A DNA stretch of 64,000 nt from Hymenobacter ruricola (GTDB lineage Bacteria > Bacteroidota > Bacteroidia > Cytophagales > Hymenobacteraceae), in contig NZ_JADQDM010000003.1 of assembly GCF_015694525.1 (NCBI RefSeq), positions 1 to 64,000 of the forward strand. Direction: 5' to 3'. Below are positions 8,458 through 17,181 of this stretch, piece by piece. Both the position numbers and the translations under genes were made by a program. Below the pieces are notes generated by a model. That model was not told where the DNA came from. It worked only from the letters and a program-made list of their open reading frames with translations, and searched no databases. How positions within the stretch are numbered: the first letter of the stretch is position 1; each line of letters opens with the position of its first letter.

Positions 8458-11400
8458 CTAGTCACGCACCACGCGCTGCGTGAGTACGCCATCGGCCGTC
8501 AGCACCCGCACGGTGTAGACGCCGGCTGCCAGCTTGCTCAGGTCCAGCGGAACCGTGCCGGCCGCCGTGCCGGTGTGCACTACCTGGCCCAGGGCATTGA
8601 GCACGGTGAGGGGAGCGGTTTTGGCCGCAAGTCCGCTCAGTTCTACCGTCAACTGGCCGTCGGCGCTGGGGTTGGGGTACACGCGCAGGCTCACGCCGTT
8701 GCGGGTGGCCGTGGCGGTGGCCGTCACCACCGAAGGCACCGAGGTGGCCGAGCAGCCTGTGGAGGCCGTGACGACCACGGTGTAGCTGCCACTCAGGCCG
8801 TTGGGCAGCGTGAGGGTGTTGCTGCTGCCGGGCGCGCCCAGCGACGTAGTGCCCAGGAAGAACTGATACGTGGCGCCCGCCAGGGGCGAGGCCGTGAGCT
8901 GCACCCCACCGCCGGCCAAAGCCGTGGCCGTGAGCGTAGGCGTCACCACCCCAAACTGGATGGTGATGGTGCTGGAAGACGTGACCGTGCCGCAGGCCCC
9001 CGGCGTCGTCACCGTGTTCACAATGGTATACGTGCCGTCGCTGGTGCTGCGCGCCAGGTCGATAGCACCCGTGACCGGGTCGAGCCGCAGGCCCCCGCCC
9101 GAGGTGCTGAACGTGCCCGCCACTGCGCCGGGAGCCAGCACCGGCGTCACGGTGGTGGGCGCGCCCGTGCAGAAAATGCCCGCCGGGTACGCAAAAGCCG
9201 TGACGGGCGGCGCCACCAGCGTGAGCACCACCTGCGCCGGCGAGGTGCAGGGCGCGGCCGGGCCGGTGGGCGTCAGCGTCAGGGTCACGGTGCCGGCCGC
9301 CACGTCGGCCGCCGAGGGCGTGTAGGTGGCGTTGAGCGTGGTGGCGTTGGGCGAGAACGTGCCCGTGCCGCTGGTCGTGTACACCGCGCCCGTGGCCGTG
9401 CCCGCAATGCTGCCGGCCAGCTGGTAGGGCGCCTGGGCGCAGGTGCTGGCGGCGGCCACGGGCAGCGCAGCCACCAGGCCCGGTGCCACGTTCACCTGAA
9501 TGGGCGTGCGGGCGGCGCTCACGCACTCGTTGCGGAAGGTCAGATTGAAAAAGCCGTTGTAGGTGGTGTTGGCGTAGCTGGGCGAGATAGAAAGCGTGTA
9601 CGAGCCCCTGACTATCAGCACGCCGCCGGCAGCAGCCAGCGGGTAGGTGCCGGTGTAGGTGGCGAAGCGTCCCAGGCCGCCCACCGTGGTGGACAGCTTG
9701 TATTCGCCCGGCGCGAGGGCGTAGTTCAGCGGCACCGTGAGGCGGGTGCCCACCTGGGCCGCCGTGATGGCCAGGGTCACGTCGGAGCCGGGCACGGCCG
9801 TGGCATTGCCCGAAGGCTGACTGCCGCTCACCGAATACAGGCGAATGATGAGCGTGCCCACCGCCGAGGGGTACACGTCGGCAGTCGTCAGCACCCCGGC
9901 CTGCGTCACAGCAAAGCCCAGCGAATAGTCGGTGTTCGTGGACTGCTGGAACGTGCCGTAAGTCGAGCTGTTGTCGGGCAGGCCGCCCACGCTAGTGGTG
10001 GCGGCAAAAGCTTCGGCGTAGTAGGTGGCACCGGTCGTGAGCGGCGGCGTGGTGTAGGGGTTGCCCGAGGCCACGGGCGTGCCGCCGGTGGCCGCCGCGA
10101 AGTAGCGCACCGAAATGCCCGCTGGCACCGTGGCCGACAGCGTGGCCGAGCCGCCCACGCAGGTGCTCAGGGGGGTAGGGGCCGTCGAAATGACGGGGTT
10201 GTTCACCGTCACGGTCACCACGTTGCTGAAGGCGGTGTTGGCGTTGCAGGTGGCGCGGGCCCGGTAATAAGTGGTGCTGGTGAGCGTGGGCGTGATGTAG
10301 GTGGCCGCCGTGGCCCCGGCAATGTCGGTAAACGTCACGTTGTCGGGACTACTTTGCAGCTGCACGTTGCCCCCCACCGAGCCGCTGAGCGTGAGCGTGG
10401 CGGTGCCGCTCTGGCACAAACTCACCAGCCCGTTGTTGGCCAGGGTGCCGGCCACGGGCTGCACGGCAATGCGCGTGGTGGGCGTCGGCAGGGTGTTGTT
10501 GGCCGCTTTGAGGTCGCCGGTGGCCGTGGTGGTGATGGCGAACGAGTAGGTGCCAAGCGGGGTCATGTTCAGCGTGCTGCTGAAGGTGAAGCTCTGGGTG
10601 GCCCCGCTGGCCAGGGTGCCCGTGCTCACGGTGCCCGTAAGGGTTTGGGTGGCGCCGCCGGGCAGCGTGACCACCACCGTCACGGTGGTGGGGTTGGCGG
10701 CAAAATTGAGGGCGGCGGTGCCGTTGTTGCGCAGCTGCACCACCACGGGCTCGGCCGGGCCAAAGCAGTTGGCGGCCGCGGCCGGGCTCAGCAGGCTCAC
10801 CGGGGCCACGTCCACGGCCTCGGCCGTAAACTCGTAAGCGCCCAGGTCCGGGGCCGTGCCGCGCGGGACACCCGTGAAGTCTTCCGTGACGCGGGCCAGC
10901 GGCGTGCCGGCGTTGTTCAGCAGCACGTTGTCGGGGGTGAGGTTGCCGGTGCCGGCGCCGTTCACCACGGGGTCCGTCGACACGCTGTTCTGGTCAAACG
11001 CGCCGCCGTTGGCCGTTTGCCAGTTGGCCAGCGTGGTGTAGGTCGTCGTGTTGTAAAGGCCCACGCTGCCGCCGGGCACGTACACGTCGTTGTAGTTGCT
11101 GGTGGTGGGCACGGTGTAGTACAGGCCCACTTTGGCGCCGGGCCCCGAGCGGGTGATGCTCACGATGTTGTTTTTGACGTCGGCACTGGCGCCGGCCGAG
11201 GTATTATAGATGCCGTAGGTGACGGCCGAGGTCGTAGCTGCCTGATTGTCCGAAATCAGGGTGTTGTGGTAAATCCGGGTGTTGGCGGCGCCCGAATTGT
11301 AAATCAGGTACTGCAGGCCGTTGCCGGTCAGGTTGTAAAACAAGTTGTTCACCACGTCGTTGGGCGTGGCGGCCGTGGCGCCGGTGCTGGTGGCAATGTA

Positions 11401-12888
11401 AATGCCGTACACGAGGTTGGTCGACACGGACGCGGACGTGAAGGGGTCGTGAAAGCGGTTTTTCTCGATGGCCTGGCTGCGCGAGCCGCCGAACGTGTAG
11501 ATGCCATAAAACGGCCCCGAATTGCCGCGCAGCGGCCGGCTCAGGTCGTTGCCAATAAACCGGGCGCCGTCCTGGTAGCCCGTGTAGATGCCGTAAGTGT
11601 AGAAGTCGCGAAAGGTGTTGTTGCTCACCACGTTGCCCGTGTTCAACGACGCCGTGCCGGCCCCGAACATCGAAAGGCTGTAGAAGCCGCCGTTGATGGT
11701 GTTGCCGTCCAGCAGCAGGCCGTTGGCCGAGTTGCCGGTGGCGGTGGCGCTGCCCGTCGAGCCGTTCACCACCACGCCCGCGTAGCTGGTGGACGTCGAG
11801 TTCAGGCCCGCGTTGATGACGTTGTTGGTGATGCGGTCGTTGTCGGCGGCGTTGGTCAGCAGCACGCCGTAGCCGTAGGTGCCCAGGGCGGGTGCCGTGG
11901 GGCCGCCCGTTGCGTCAATCACCAGGTTGTTGATGGTCACGTAGTCGCTGCCGTTGAGCTGCACCACGGCGCGCCGGAAGGGGTTTTCCGGGGCAAACTG
12001 CAGGGTGGTGCCGTTGCCGTTCACCGCCACGGTGTTGGTGGCGCTGCTGCCGGGTATCTGGTTCAGCAGCAGCTGCTCGGTGTAGGGGCCGTTGCTCACG
12101 GCCAGGGTCACGGGCCCGCTCACGCCGTCCAGGTTCAGGCGGGCGGCCGCGTCGGCGAAGCTGGCGAAGTTGGTGCCGCCCGTGTTCAGGCTTTTGTTGA
12201 TGGTGTAGGCGCCGCTCAGGGGCGTGGCCGCGCGGGTGGTCAGCGTCACGTTGTCGAGGGCCACGGGCGGCTGGGTGCCGCCGCCCAGGTCGTTGCGCCA
12301 CGTGAACACGAGGCGCTGCGTGGTGCCCGCCACGCTGGCCGGCACCGGCAGCGAAGTCCGCCCAAACGTCGCCTGAAAATTGAGGTTGTCGCCGATTTGC
12401 AACGCGCCCGCCGTGCCGTTCACCAGCGCCGAGCCGGCGGCGGGCGTCACCGTGCTAGGCACCACAAATACCTGCAGAAAATCGACGGTGCCCTCGCCGC
12501 CCGCCTGCCAGTCGAAGCTCAGCAGCACCGCGCCTTCGCCTGCCGGAAACGTCACGTCGCGGTAAAAGTGCGTCACCGAGGCCGTGCCCAGCGTGTAGGC
12601 GTTGGTGGCGCCCGCGTCGTTGCTGATGAAGGCCGATTTGGTGCCGGCCGTGGTGGGGCCGTTGCCGCCCGCCGTGCCCACCACCCACTGGTTGGGCTGG
12701 GTGCCGTTCACGGCCGTGAAGCTGTTGGTGGTGCCTTCAAAGGTTTCGCTGAACACGATGGTTTGCGCCCGGGCACCCAGGCTGCTCAGCAGCAAAAGCC
12801 CCGCCCCGAGGAGTTGAAGGGGCCGCCGCACGCGCCCTGAAGCGCCAGTGAGCGGCCGGGTTGTTTTGGGAAGTAAGAATGTTTGCAT
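8458..12888 (-). CDS. Giant secreted T9SS cargo protein with parallel beta-helix
   Basis: A protein of 1476 aa. The ATG at 12888 gives a twin-basic signal peptide ending near residue 42 (LSSLGARAQ). Residues about 45-210 form a lectin- or jelly-roll-like N-terminal domain. Residues about 220-680 are a right-handed beta-helix of N/G/T-rich rungs (repeated NNxI, GIYxxY and GVLLTNAADNDRITNNVIN patterns). CARDB/Ig-like modules with paired cysteines follow. The last about 75 residues are a T9SS type A sorting domain (RVYPNPSADG, ALGQVV, LAAGVYTVRV). The likely role is a surface adhesin or polysaccharide-binding protein, but no catalytic signature was identified. It appears to be transcribed alone. 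Confidence 0.85.
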   Translation of the reverse strand: MQTFLLPKTTRPLTGASGRVRRPLQLLGAGLLLLSSLGARAQTIVFSETFEGTTNSFTAVNGTQPNQWVVGTAGGNGPTTAGTKSAFISNDAGATNAYTLGTASVTHFYRDVTFPAGEGAVLLSFDWQAGGEGTVDFLQVFVVPSTVTPAAGSALVNGTAGALQIGDNLNFQATFGRTSLPVPASVAGTTQRLVFTWRNDLGGGTQPPVALDNVTLTTRAATPLSGAYTINKSLNTGGTNFASFADAAARLNLDGVSGPVTLAVSNGPYTEQLLLNQIPGSSATNTVAVNGNGTTLQFAPENPFRRAVVQLNGSDYVTINNLVIDATGGPTAPALGTYGYGVLLTNAADNDRITNNVINAGLNSTSTSYAGVVVNGSTGSATATGNSANGLLLDGNTINGGFYSLSMFGAGTASLNTGNVVSNNTFRDFYTYGIYTGYQDGARFIGNDLSRPLRGNSGPFYGIYTFGGSRSQAIEKNRFHDPFTSASVSTNLVYGIYIATSTGATAATPNDVVNNLFYNLTGNGLQYLIYNSGAANTRIYHNTLISDNQAATTSAVTYGIYNTSAGASADVKNNIVSITRSGPGAKVGLYYTVPTTSNYNDVYVPGGSVGLYNTTTYTTLANWQTANGGAFDQNSVSTDPVVNGAGTGNLTPDNVLLNNAGTPLARVTEDFTGVPRGTAPDLGAYEFTAEAVDVAPVSLLSPAAAANCFGPAEPVVVQLRNNGTAALNFAANPTTVTVVVTLPGGATQTLTGTVSTGTLASGATQSFTFSSTLNMTPLGTYSFAITTTATGDLKAANNTLPTPTTRIAVQPVAGTLANNGLVSLCQSGTATLTLSGSVGGNVQLQSSPDNVTFTDIAGATAATYITPTLTSTTYYRARATCNANTAFSNVVTVTVNNPVISTAPTPLSTCVGGSATLSATVPAGISVRYFAAATGGTPVASGNPYTTPPLTTGATYYAEAFAATTSVGGLPDNSSTYGTFQQSTNTDYSLGFAVTQAGVLTTADVYPSAVGTLIIRLYSVSGSQPSGNATAVPGSDVTLAITAAQVGTRLTVPLNYALAPGEYKLSTTVGGLGRFATYTGTYPLAAAGGVLIVRGSYTLSISPSYANTTYNGFFNLTFRNECVSAARTPIQVNVAPGLVAALPVAAASTCAQAPYQLAGSIAGTATGAVYTTSGTGTFSPNATTLNATYTPSAADVAAGTVTLTLTPTGPAAPCTSPAQVVLTLVAPPVTAFAYPAGIFCTGAPTTVTPVLAPGAVAGTFSTSGGGLRLDPVTGAIDLARSTSDGTYTIVNTVTTPGACGTVTSSSTITIQFGVVTPTLTATALAGGGVQLTASPLAGATYQFFLGTTSLGAPGSSNTLTLPNGLSGSYTVVVTASTGCSATSVPSVVTATATATRNGVSLRVYPNPSADGQLTVELSGLAAKTAPLTVLNALGQVVHTGTAAGTVPLDLSKLAAGVYTVRVLTADGVLTQRVVRD

Positions 12889-13157
12889 AGATGAGAATGA
12901 GGGAAGGGAAAAAGGGTGGAAAGGCAGCAAAACCCAGCTACACGCCAACGGCGCCTGACCTGAGTAAATGCTTATTAGAACATTTCAAGAAAAGTAAGTA
13001 CTCAGCCTCCGGAAACCAAATTGTCTGGTCACCACACTGCTTCCCCCACGCCCGCCAACAGCCCGCATTGCGAGAAAGCGGAAAACCTGCCCGTGAGGGC
13101 TCCGGCGGCAACCAGACCAGACAACCGCAAAATGGGAGGAGCCTGTTTGCGCTGGCT

Positions 13158-13457
13158 TCAGCGCATGTCGCCGAGGCTGCCCGCCACGATAAAGATGCCT
13201 GAGCACGCCCCGAAACCGATGATAAGCACCAGCAGCGTGCTCAGGAAATAGGGAGCCGCCCCCACGTCTTCCGGCCCCCGGGTCAGGTGCACAAACGCCA
13301 GAATCAGATTGAGCAAAGCCTGACCCAGGTAGACAAAACCGAACAGAAGGATGGCCGAATCGTCAATAAACTTGGCGGCTAGGCCAAGCAGCACGGCCGC
13401 CGCCAGCAAGACCAGCAGGTTGTTGCGGATGATGCTGCCGAAGGTGGGCTTGTTCAT
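13158..13457 (-). CDS. Small 3-TM membrane protein with C-terminal IGFGAC motif (paralogue 1)
   Basis: A 99-aa hydrophobic protein. The ATG at 13457 (MNKPTFGS) is preferred to a TTG at 13475. It has three predicted membrane helices. The last reads YFLSTLLVLIIGFGACSG, the same Y-x-L-S-x-L-L-V-x-x-I-G-x-G-x-C pattern seen in the two genes upstream, so the three are probably tandem paralogues. It is the last gene of the minus-strand cluster headed by the radical SAM gene at 15709. No function is known. A role as substrate, partner or membrane platform of that enzyme is inference. Confidence 0.7.
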   Translation of the reverse strand: MNKPTFGSIIRNNLLVLLAAAVLLGLAAKFIDDSAILLFGFVYLGQALLNLILAFVHLTRGPEDVGAAPYFLSTLLVLIIGFGACSGIFIVAGSLGDMR

Positions 13458-13547
13458 AAAAAGCAGACGGCTCAAAGTGGAACAATACCGGCGCGGCGGG
13501 CGCGCCTACGGGCCTGCCACGGCGCTTGGGCCAGGCTGGTCAGCCTC

Positions 13548-13820
13548 TCACATGCGAATGGCCGCCCCGGCCAGGCACGCCCCGAAGCCGATGAGCCCCA
13601 CCAGCAGCAGGCTGAGCCAATAAGCGCGCGTGTTTTCCGACGATTTGCTGAACAGCGCCGCCAGCAGCAGCACAAACAGGTGCACCCCCAGCACCAAAGC
13701 CATCATAATCACAAACCCCATGTCCGATTCGCGCCCGCGGTTCAGCAGCCGCAACGCCACGGCCAGGGCCAGCATGATGCCGAGATTAATGCCGAGAATG
13801 CGCTGGAAGGGCGTTTTCAT
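13548..13820 (-). CDS. Small 3-TM membrane protein with C-terminal IGFGAC motif (paralogue 2)
   Basis: A 90-aa protein starting MKTPFQRILGINLG. Helix 1 is about residues 10-26, helix 2 about 34-57 and helix 3 about 67-87. Helix 3 reads YWLSLLLVGLIGFGACLAG, nearly the same as in its neighbour. A short polar loop (FSKSSENTRA) separates helices 2 and 3. It starts 12 bp after the stop of the upstream paralogue, consistent with one transcript. Function not recognised. Confidence 0.75.
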   Translation of the reverse strand: MKTPFQRILGINLGIMLALAVALRLLNRGRESDMGFVIMMALVLGVHLFVLLLAALFSKSSENTRAYWLSLLLVGLIGFGACLAGAAIRM

Positions 13821-13832
13821 AGGAGAAAGGAT

Positions 13833-14123
13833 TTAGTTCATGGGGCCCATGTTCGACAGCAGGATGCCGCAAATGCCCGCGCCAATCAGCAGCAGCAGCA
13901 AGGCCGACAGGAAAAACGCCAGCGCGTAGTGCAGCCGGTTGCCGGCCAGCAGGTTGATGAGGCCGGCCACGCCGTTGATGAGCACCAGCACGCCCACTGC
14001 GCCCGGCAACAAATTGACGCCGCCCATCACGGCCACTAGCAAGAGCAGCCCCAGGTTGATTACCAGCGGCCAGGTAACGGGGTTTTTATTGTCGGGCGCG
14101 GGCGGTGGGGGAGGAGTTTGCAT
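13833..14123 (-). CDS. Small 3-TM membrane protein with proline-rich N-terminus (paralogue 3)
   Basis: A 96-aa protein. The N-terminus MQTPPPPPAPDNKN is a soluble proline-rich tail like that of the 42-aa protein upstream (MQPSAPIPPPPDQQ). Three hydrophobic helices follow. The last (YALAFFLSALLLLLIGAGIC) carries the shared I-G-x-G-x-C-x-G motif and ends LLSNMGPMN. It therefore links the three-helix paralogues with the single-helix protein. Function not recognised. Confidence 0.75.
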   Translation of the reverse strand: MQTPPPPPAPDNKNPVTWPLVINLGLLLLVAVMGGVNLLPGAVGVLVLINGVAGLINLLAGNRLHYALAFFLSALLLLLIGAGICGILLSNMGPMN

Positions 14124-14174
14124 GGCGAAACGGAGCAGAAGGCGCGCCGCCGGAAGCGCGGCCGGGCGCAGTTA

Positions 14175-14303
14175 TCAATAGGAGCCGCCGCACATGCTCC
14201 AGCCAATCAGCAACAGCACCAGCCCGATGAGTGCAGCGATAAGGCAGCCATTCATTTTGAGCTGCTGGTCCGGGGGCGGCGGAATAGGGGCGGAAGGCTG
14301 CAT
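14175..14303 (-). CDS. 42-aa single-helix protein, translationally coupled to the radical SAM gene
   Basis: The ATG at 14303 overlaps the radical SAM stop in the sequence TAATG, a typical arrangement for translational coupling. The 42-aa product has a proline-rich head (MQPSAPIPPPPDQQLKMNG), one hydrophobic helix (CLIAALIGLVLLLIGW) and ends SMCGGSY. The I-G-x-x-x-C-G motif matches the C-termini of the three downstream membrane proteins. Its size, coupling and shared motif argue for a real gene. Confidence 0.65.
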   Translation of the reverse strand: MQPSAPIPPPPDQQLKMNGCLIAALIGLVLLLIGWSMCGGSY

Positions 14304-15709
14304 TACACCACGCCGGTGCGTTCGGCCCGCAGCTCTTCCAGCCGCGCCAGCTTTTCCTGGTCTCGATAGAAGATGTTCATCGTCTCAAACGGAATGATTT
14401 TCAAGTCCTTGCTCACAATGTGCACGCAGGATTTTTTCACGGCGCGCACGTCGAAATTGTGCGCGTCCATGAACTGCAGGATGATGATGCGGAACAGGTT
14501 TTCGTAGCCCAGGTTAGGCGCCGACACCTGCGGCAGGCAGCACAGCAGCTGGTTGATTTCGGGCACCACCGTGTCCACGGTGTTGGCGGTGCTGAAGAGC
14601 TTGAGCATGTGCTGGCGCAGGCGCGGGTCGCGCTCGTACACAATGGTGTTGCTGCTGTTGCTGAGCAGCTCGGCGGGGTCGATGTAGCGGGTGAGGGGGA
14701 AGACTTCGCCGTCGAGCTTCAGGGCGTAGGCCATGGCCAGGGCGTCGGGGTTGCAGGGCACGGGCAGTAGGTCCTGGGCCGAGAACACCGGGCTTTGGTC
14801 GATGATGCCCTGGCGCACTTCGGTGAGCGAAAACGAGTCGGTTTCGGGGTTGAAGTTATCGAGGCGCCCGGCCGCCTGCGTGGGCTGAAACGTGACGCCG
14901 CGCACGCAGCGCTGCTTCAGGGCGTAGTCGATGATGTCGCCCATCTCGTCATCGTTCAGGCCTTTCTGCAAGGTCACCACCAGCGTGGTGCTGAGGTTGT
15001 ACTTGTTCAGGTGCTCAATGGCCTGTTTCCGCACCTCGCGCAGGTCGCGGCCGCGCATGGTCAGCAGCACGTTTTCGCGGAAGGAATCGAACTGCAAATA
15101 CACCTCGAAGGCGCCCGCGTAGGTGGCCAGCCGCGCCACGAAAGCCTCGTCCTTGGCCAGGCGCACGCCGTTGGTGTTCACCATCAGGTGCTTGATGGGC
15201 TTGCGCTTGCACATGTCCAGGATTTCCCAGAACTGCGGGTGCAGCGTGGGCTCGCCGCCCGAGATTTGCACCACGTCGGGCTCGCCTTCGTTTGCCACCA
15301 CCAGGTCCACCATGGCTTCCACTTCTTCCAAGGAGCGGTGCCGGCCGTGGGTGGGGCTGCTTTCGGCGTAGCAAGTAGGGCAGGTGAGGTTGCAGCGGTC
15401 GGTTATCTCGATGACGGTGAGGCAGCTGTGCTGCTCGTGGTCGGTGCAGAGGCCGCAGTCGTAGGGACAGCCGAAGTGCGTGGCCATGTTGAAGCGCCGC
15501 GGCGTCTCGCTGGGCTTCACGTAGTTGCGGATGCTCTTGTAGTACTCAATGTCGGTGGCAATGCGCACCTTCTGCCGCCCGTGCTCGGGGCAGCGCTTGA
15601 GCATGAACACGTTCCCGTCCTCGAAGACGATTTTGGCCTCGATGCGGCGCAGGCATTGCGGGCAGAGGCTGAGCGTGAAGTCGTAGTAGGTGTAAGGACG
15701 TTCGGGCAT
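14303..15709 (-). CDS. Radical SAM enzyme of the MJ0619 / tetraether-lipid-synthase-like family
   Basis: A 468-aa protein. An N-terminal zinc-ribbon-like module has C16-x2-C19 and the phrase KRCPEHG (C40, H43). The family block GCPYDCGLCTDHEQHSC (C81, C85, C88) is followed by the radical SAM cluster motif CNLTCPTC (C106, C110, C113). The glycine-rich SGGEPTLHP stretch lies about 40 residues later. This combination is characteristic of the MJ0619 group, which includes archaeal tetraether synthase; homologues join unactivated lipid carbons by radical chemistry. The substrate here is unknown. It starts 48 bp after the TPR gene stop and overlaps a 42-aa membrane peptide gene at its end. Confidence 0.8.
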   Translation of the reverse strand: MPERPYTYYDFTLSLCPQCLRRIEAKIVFEDGNVFMLKRCPEHGRQKVRIATDIEYYKSIRNYVKPSETPRRFNMATHFGCPYDCGLCTDHEQHSCLTVIEITDRCNLTCPTCYAESSPTHGRHRSLEEVEAMVDLVVANEGEPDVVQISGGEPTLHPQFWEILDMCKRKPIKHLMVNTNGVRLAKDEAFVARLATYAGAFEVYLQFDSFRENVLLTMRGRDLREVRKQAIEHLNKYNLSTTLVVTLQKGLNDDEMGDIIDYALKQRCVRGVTFQPTQAAGRLDNFNPETDSFSLTEVRQGIIDQSPVFSAQDLLPVPCNPDALAMAYALKLDGEVFPLTRYIDPAELLSNSSNTIVYERDPRLRQHMLKLFSTANTVDTVVPEINQLLCCLPQVSAPNLGYENLFRIIILQFMDAHNFDVRAVKKSCVHIVSKDLKIIPFETMNIFYRDQEKLARLEELRAERTGVV

Positions 15710-15757
15710 GGAAAGGAAGGGAAACCGGGATGTGAGCGGGAAGGTAATAAAAAGCCG

Positions 15758-16606
15758 CTAGCGCAGCGCTTGCTGCACTTCGTAAGCCGTGATTTGGCGC
15801 GGGTAATTCGCGTAATAAATATTGTCCTCGTTCAGCGCGTAGCCTTTCGCCAGCGCCTGCTGCGCCGTTTGAAAGCAGCGTTTCGCGGCTTCCGCGTTGC
15901 CCTTGGTGCGGTGCACCAGCCCAAGGTAATAATTGGCTTCGGGGTGCTGCGAATAGGCTTTCAGGCATTGGGCCAGGGCTGTTTTCGCGGGCTCGTAGCG
16001 CTTCATTTCCAAGTTCAGCACGCCCACATAAAACAACGTGTTGAAATGCACGTCGCCGCGGCCGTCGGCGCCGCGCTGCAACTGCACATCGCGCTGAAAA
16101 CACGTTTCTGCCTGCGGGTAATGACCCAGCTCCAGCTCACACAAGCCCTCAAAAAACGCGTAGGTATGGTCCATCTCCCGGCCGTTCGGCAGCAGCCGCG
16201 CTATTTGTTGGAAGTCGATAATTGCGCCCGCATAGTCTTTGGTGAAGATGCATTTCAGGAAACCGCGGTAGGCCAGCCACTGCTTGGGGTCAAGCTCCGC
16301 GGCCTTGTTTTCCAGGGCAAAGGCCGCTTCGTACTTGCCGTCTTTGATGAGCGGCACGGCTTTTTGCTGGTAAGCTACTGCAATGCCGGGGCAAATGGCA
16401 ATCAGGCTGTCGCAATACTGCGTCCAGCGCGGGTCGTTGTAGCTGAAACGTTGCGCGCCGTGCTCAATGTACTTGGCCACCAGGCTGTCCTGATAGCGCT
16501 TATTGCCGCACGGAGAAATAGCGGGCAGCCGCGCAGGTCCCGACTGGCAATGGCTCGCCACCGGCGCCACCAGCAGGCTAAGGAATAACGGCCACCACTT
16601 TCCCAT
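15758..16606 (-). CDS. Exported tetratricopeptide-repeat protein
   Basis: A 282-aa protein. The ATG at 16606 (MGKWWPLFLSLLVAPVASHC) gives a signal peptide; a later cysteine could be a lipobox, but the fit is weak. Four to five TPR-like helix pairs follow (AAELDPKQWLAYRGFLKC, YEPAKTALAQCLKAYSQHPE, ANYYLGLVHRTKGN). TPRs mediate protein contacts. Its start overlaps the end of the upstream gene by 29 bp, and it lies just upstream of the radical SAM gene. It probably belongs to the same operon and may scaffold that system. Confidence 0.75.
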   Translation of the reverse strand: MGKWWPLFLSLLVAPVASHCQSGPARLPAISPCGNKRYQDSLVAKYIEHGAQRFSYNDPRWTQYCDSLIAICPGIAVAYQQKAVPLIKDGKYEAAFALENKAAELDPKQWLAYRGFLKCIFTKDYAGAIIDFQQIARLLPNGREMDHTYAFFEGLCELELGHYPQAETCFQRDVQLQRGADGRGDVHFNTLFYVGVLNLEMKRYEPAKTALAQCLKAYSQHPEANYYLGLVHRTKGNAEAAKRCFQTAQQALAKGYALNEDNIYYANYPRQITAYEVQQALR

Positions 16607-17063
16607 CGGTGATTTTGAAGCTGAGGTACGCGTAATAATTAACCAGCTGCCCACTGGCGCCTTTGGCTACGCGCCACTCCGTGAGGGTTTTCAGAAAGCC
16701 GTACAGCTCGCTCACCAATTCCGGGTGGAAATGGTAGCGCTGGTAGGCGGCGTCGGTTTGCAGCACCTGCACCCGCGGCAGCCGCCGCGCCTGGCAGTCG
16801 ATGATGAACCGAAACGTGACGTAGCCGCTGCCCTGATACGCCCGGTGCTGGCGCGCCAGAAACGCCTGCGCCGCCTGCCGCAGCGTCTCGGAGCTACGCG
16901 GGTATTTGCCCGCCACGTTGTAGTAGCGCGTCATTATGGCCTTAGCGCAGGGCGAGTGGCGGGTGCTGGTGGTGTCCATATACTCGCCGTCGGGCAGCGC
17001 AATGGTTTGGCCTTTAGCAGCAAAGCCTAGAAGCAATAGGCTGACGGTGCAGATGTGCCTCAT
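16578..17063 (-). CDS. Small exported protein, TonB-C-like
   Basis: A 161-aa protein. The ATG at 17063 (MRHICTVSLLLLGFAAKGQ) gives a clear signal peptide. The mature part includes YQGSGYVTFRFIIDCQARRL and ends with SFKITDGKVVAVIP. The phrase V-x-F-x-I-D/x-C-x-G/A recalls TonB C-terminal-like domains of Bacteroidota exported proteins, but the match is loose. It overlaps the downstream TPR gene by 29 bp, so the two are almost certainly co-expressed. It is the first gene of the seven-gene minus-strand run. Confidence 0.65.
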   Translation of the reverse strand: MRHICTVSLLLLGFAAKGQTIALPDGEYMDTTSTRHSPCAKAIMTRYYNVAGKYPRSSETLRQAAQAFLARQHRAYQGSGYVTFRFIIDCQARRLPRVQVLQTDAAYQRYHFHPELVSELYGFLKTLTEWRVAKGASGQLVNYYAYLSFKITDGKVVAVIP

Positions 17064-17181
17064 GCTGCTATTCACCGGGCAGCGTTGGTGCTGAGAAGGC
17101 TGAGCGTGAAGTCGTGGTGGGCGCAAAGACTTTCAGGAATTTAGGAGAATATAAATACCAAAAATTAATATCAGCTCTTTG

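Noticed and set aside
8575..12840. Very long plus-strand open frame opposite the second T9SS gene
   Set aside because: Same antisense effect of a Thr/Ala/Gly-rich GC-rich gene; no family signature.
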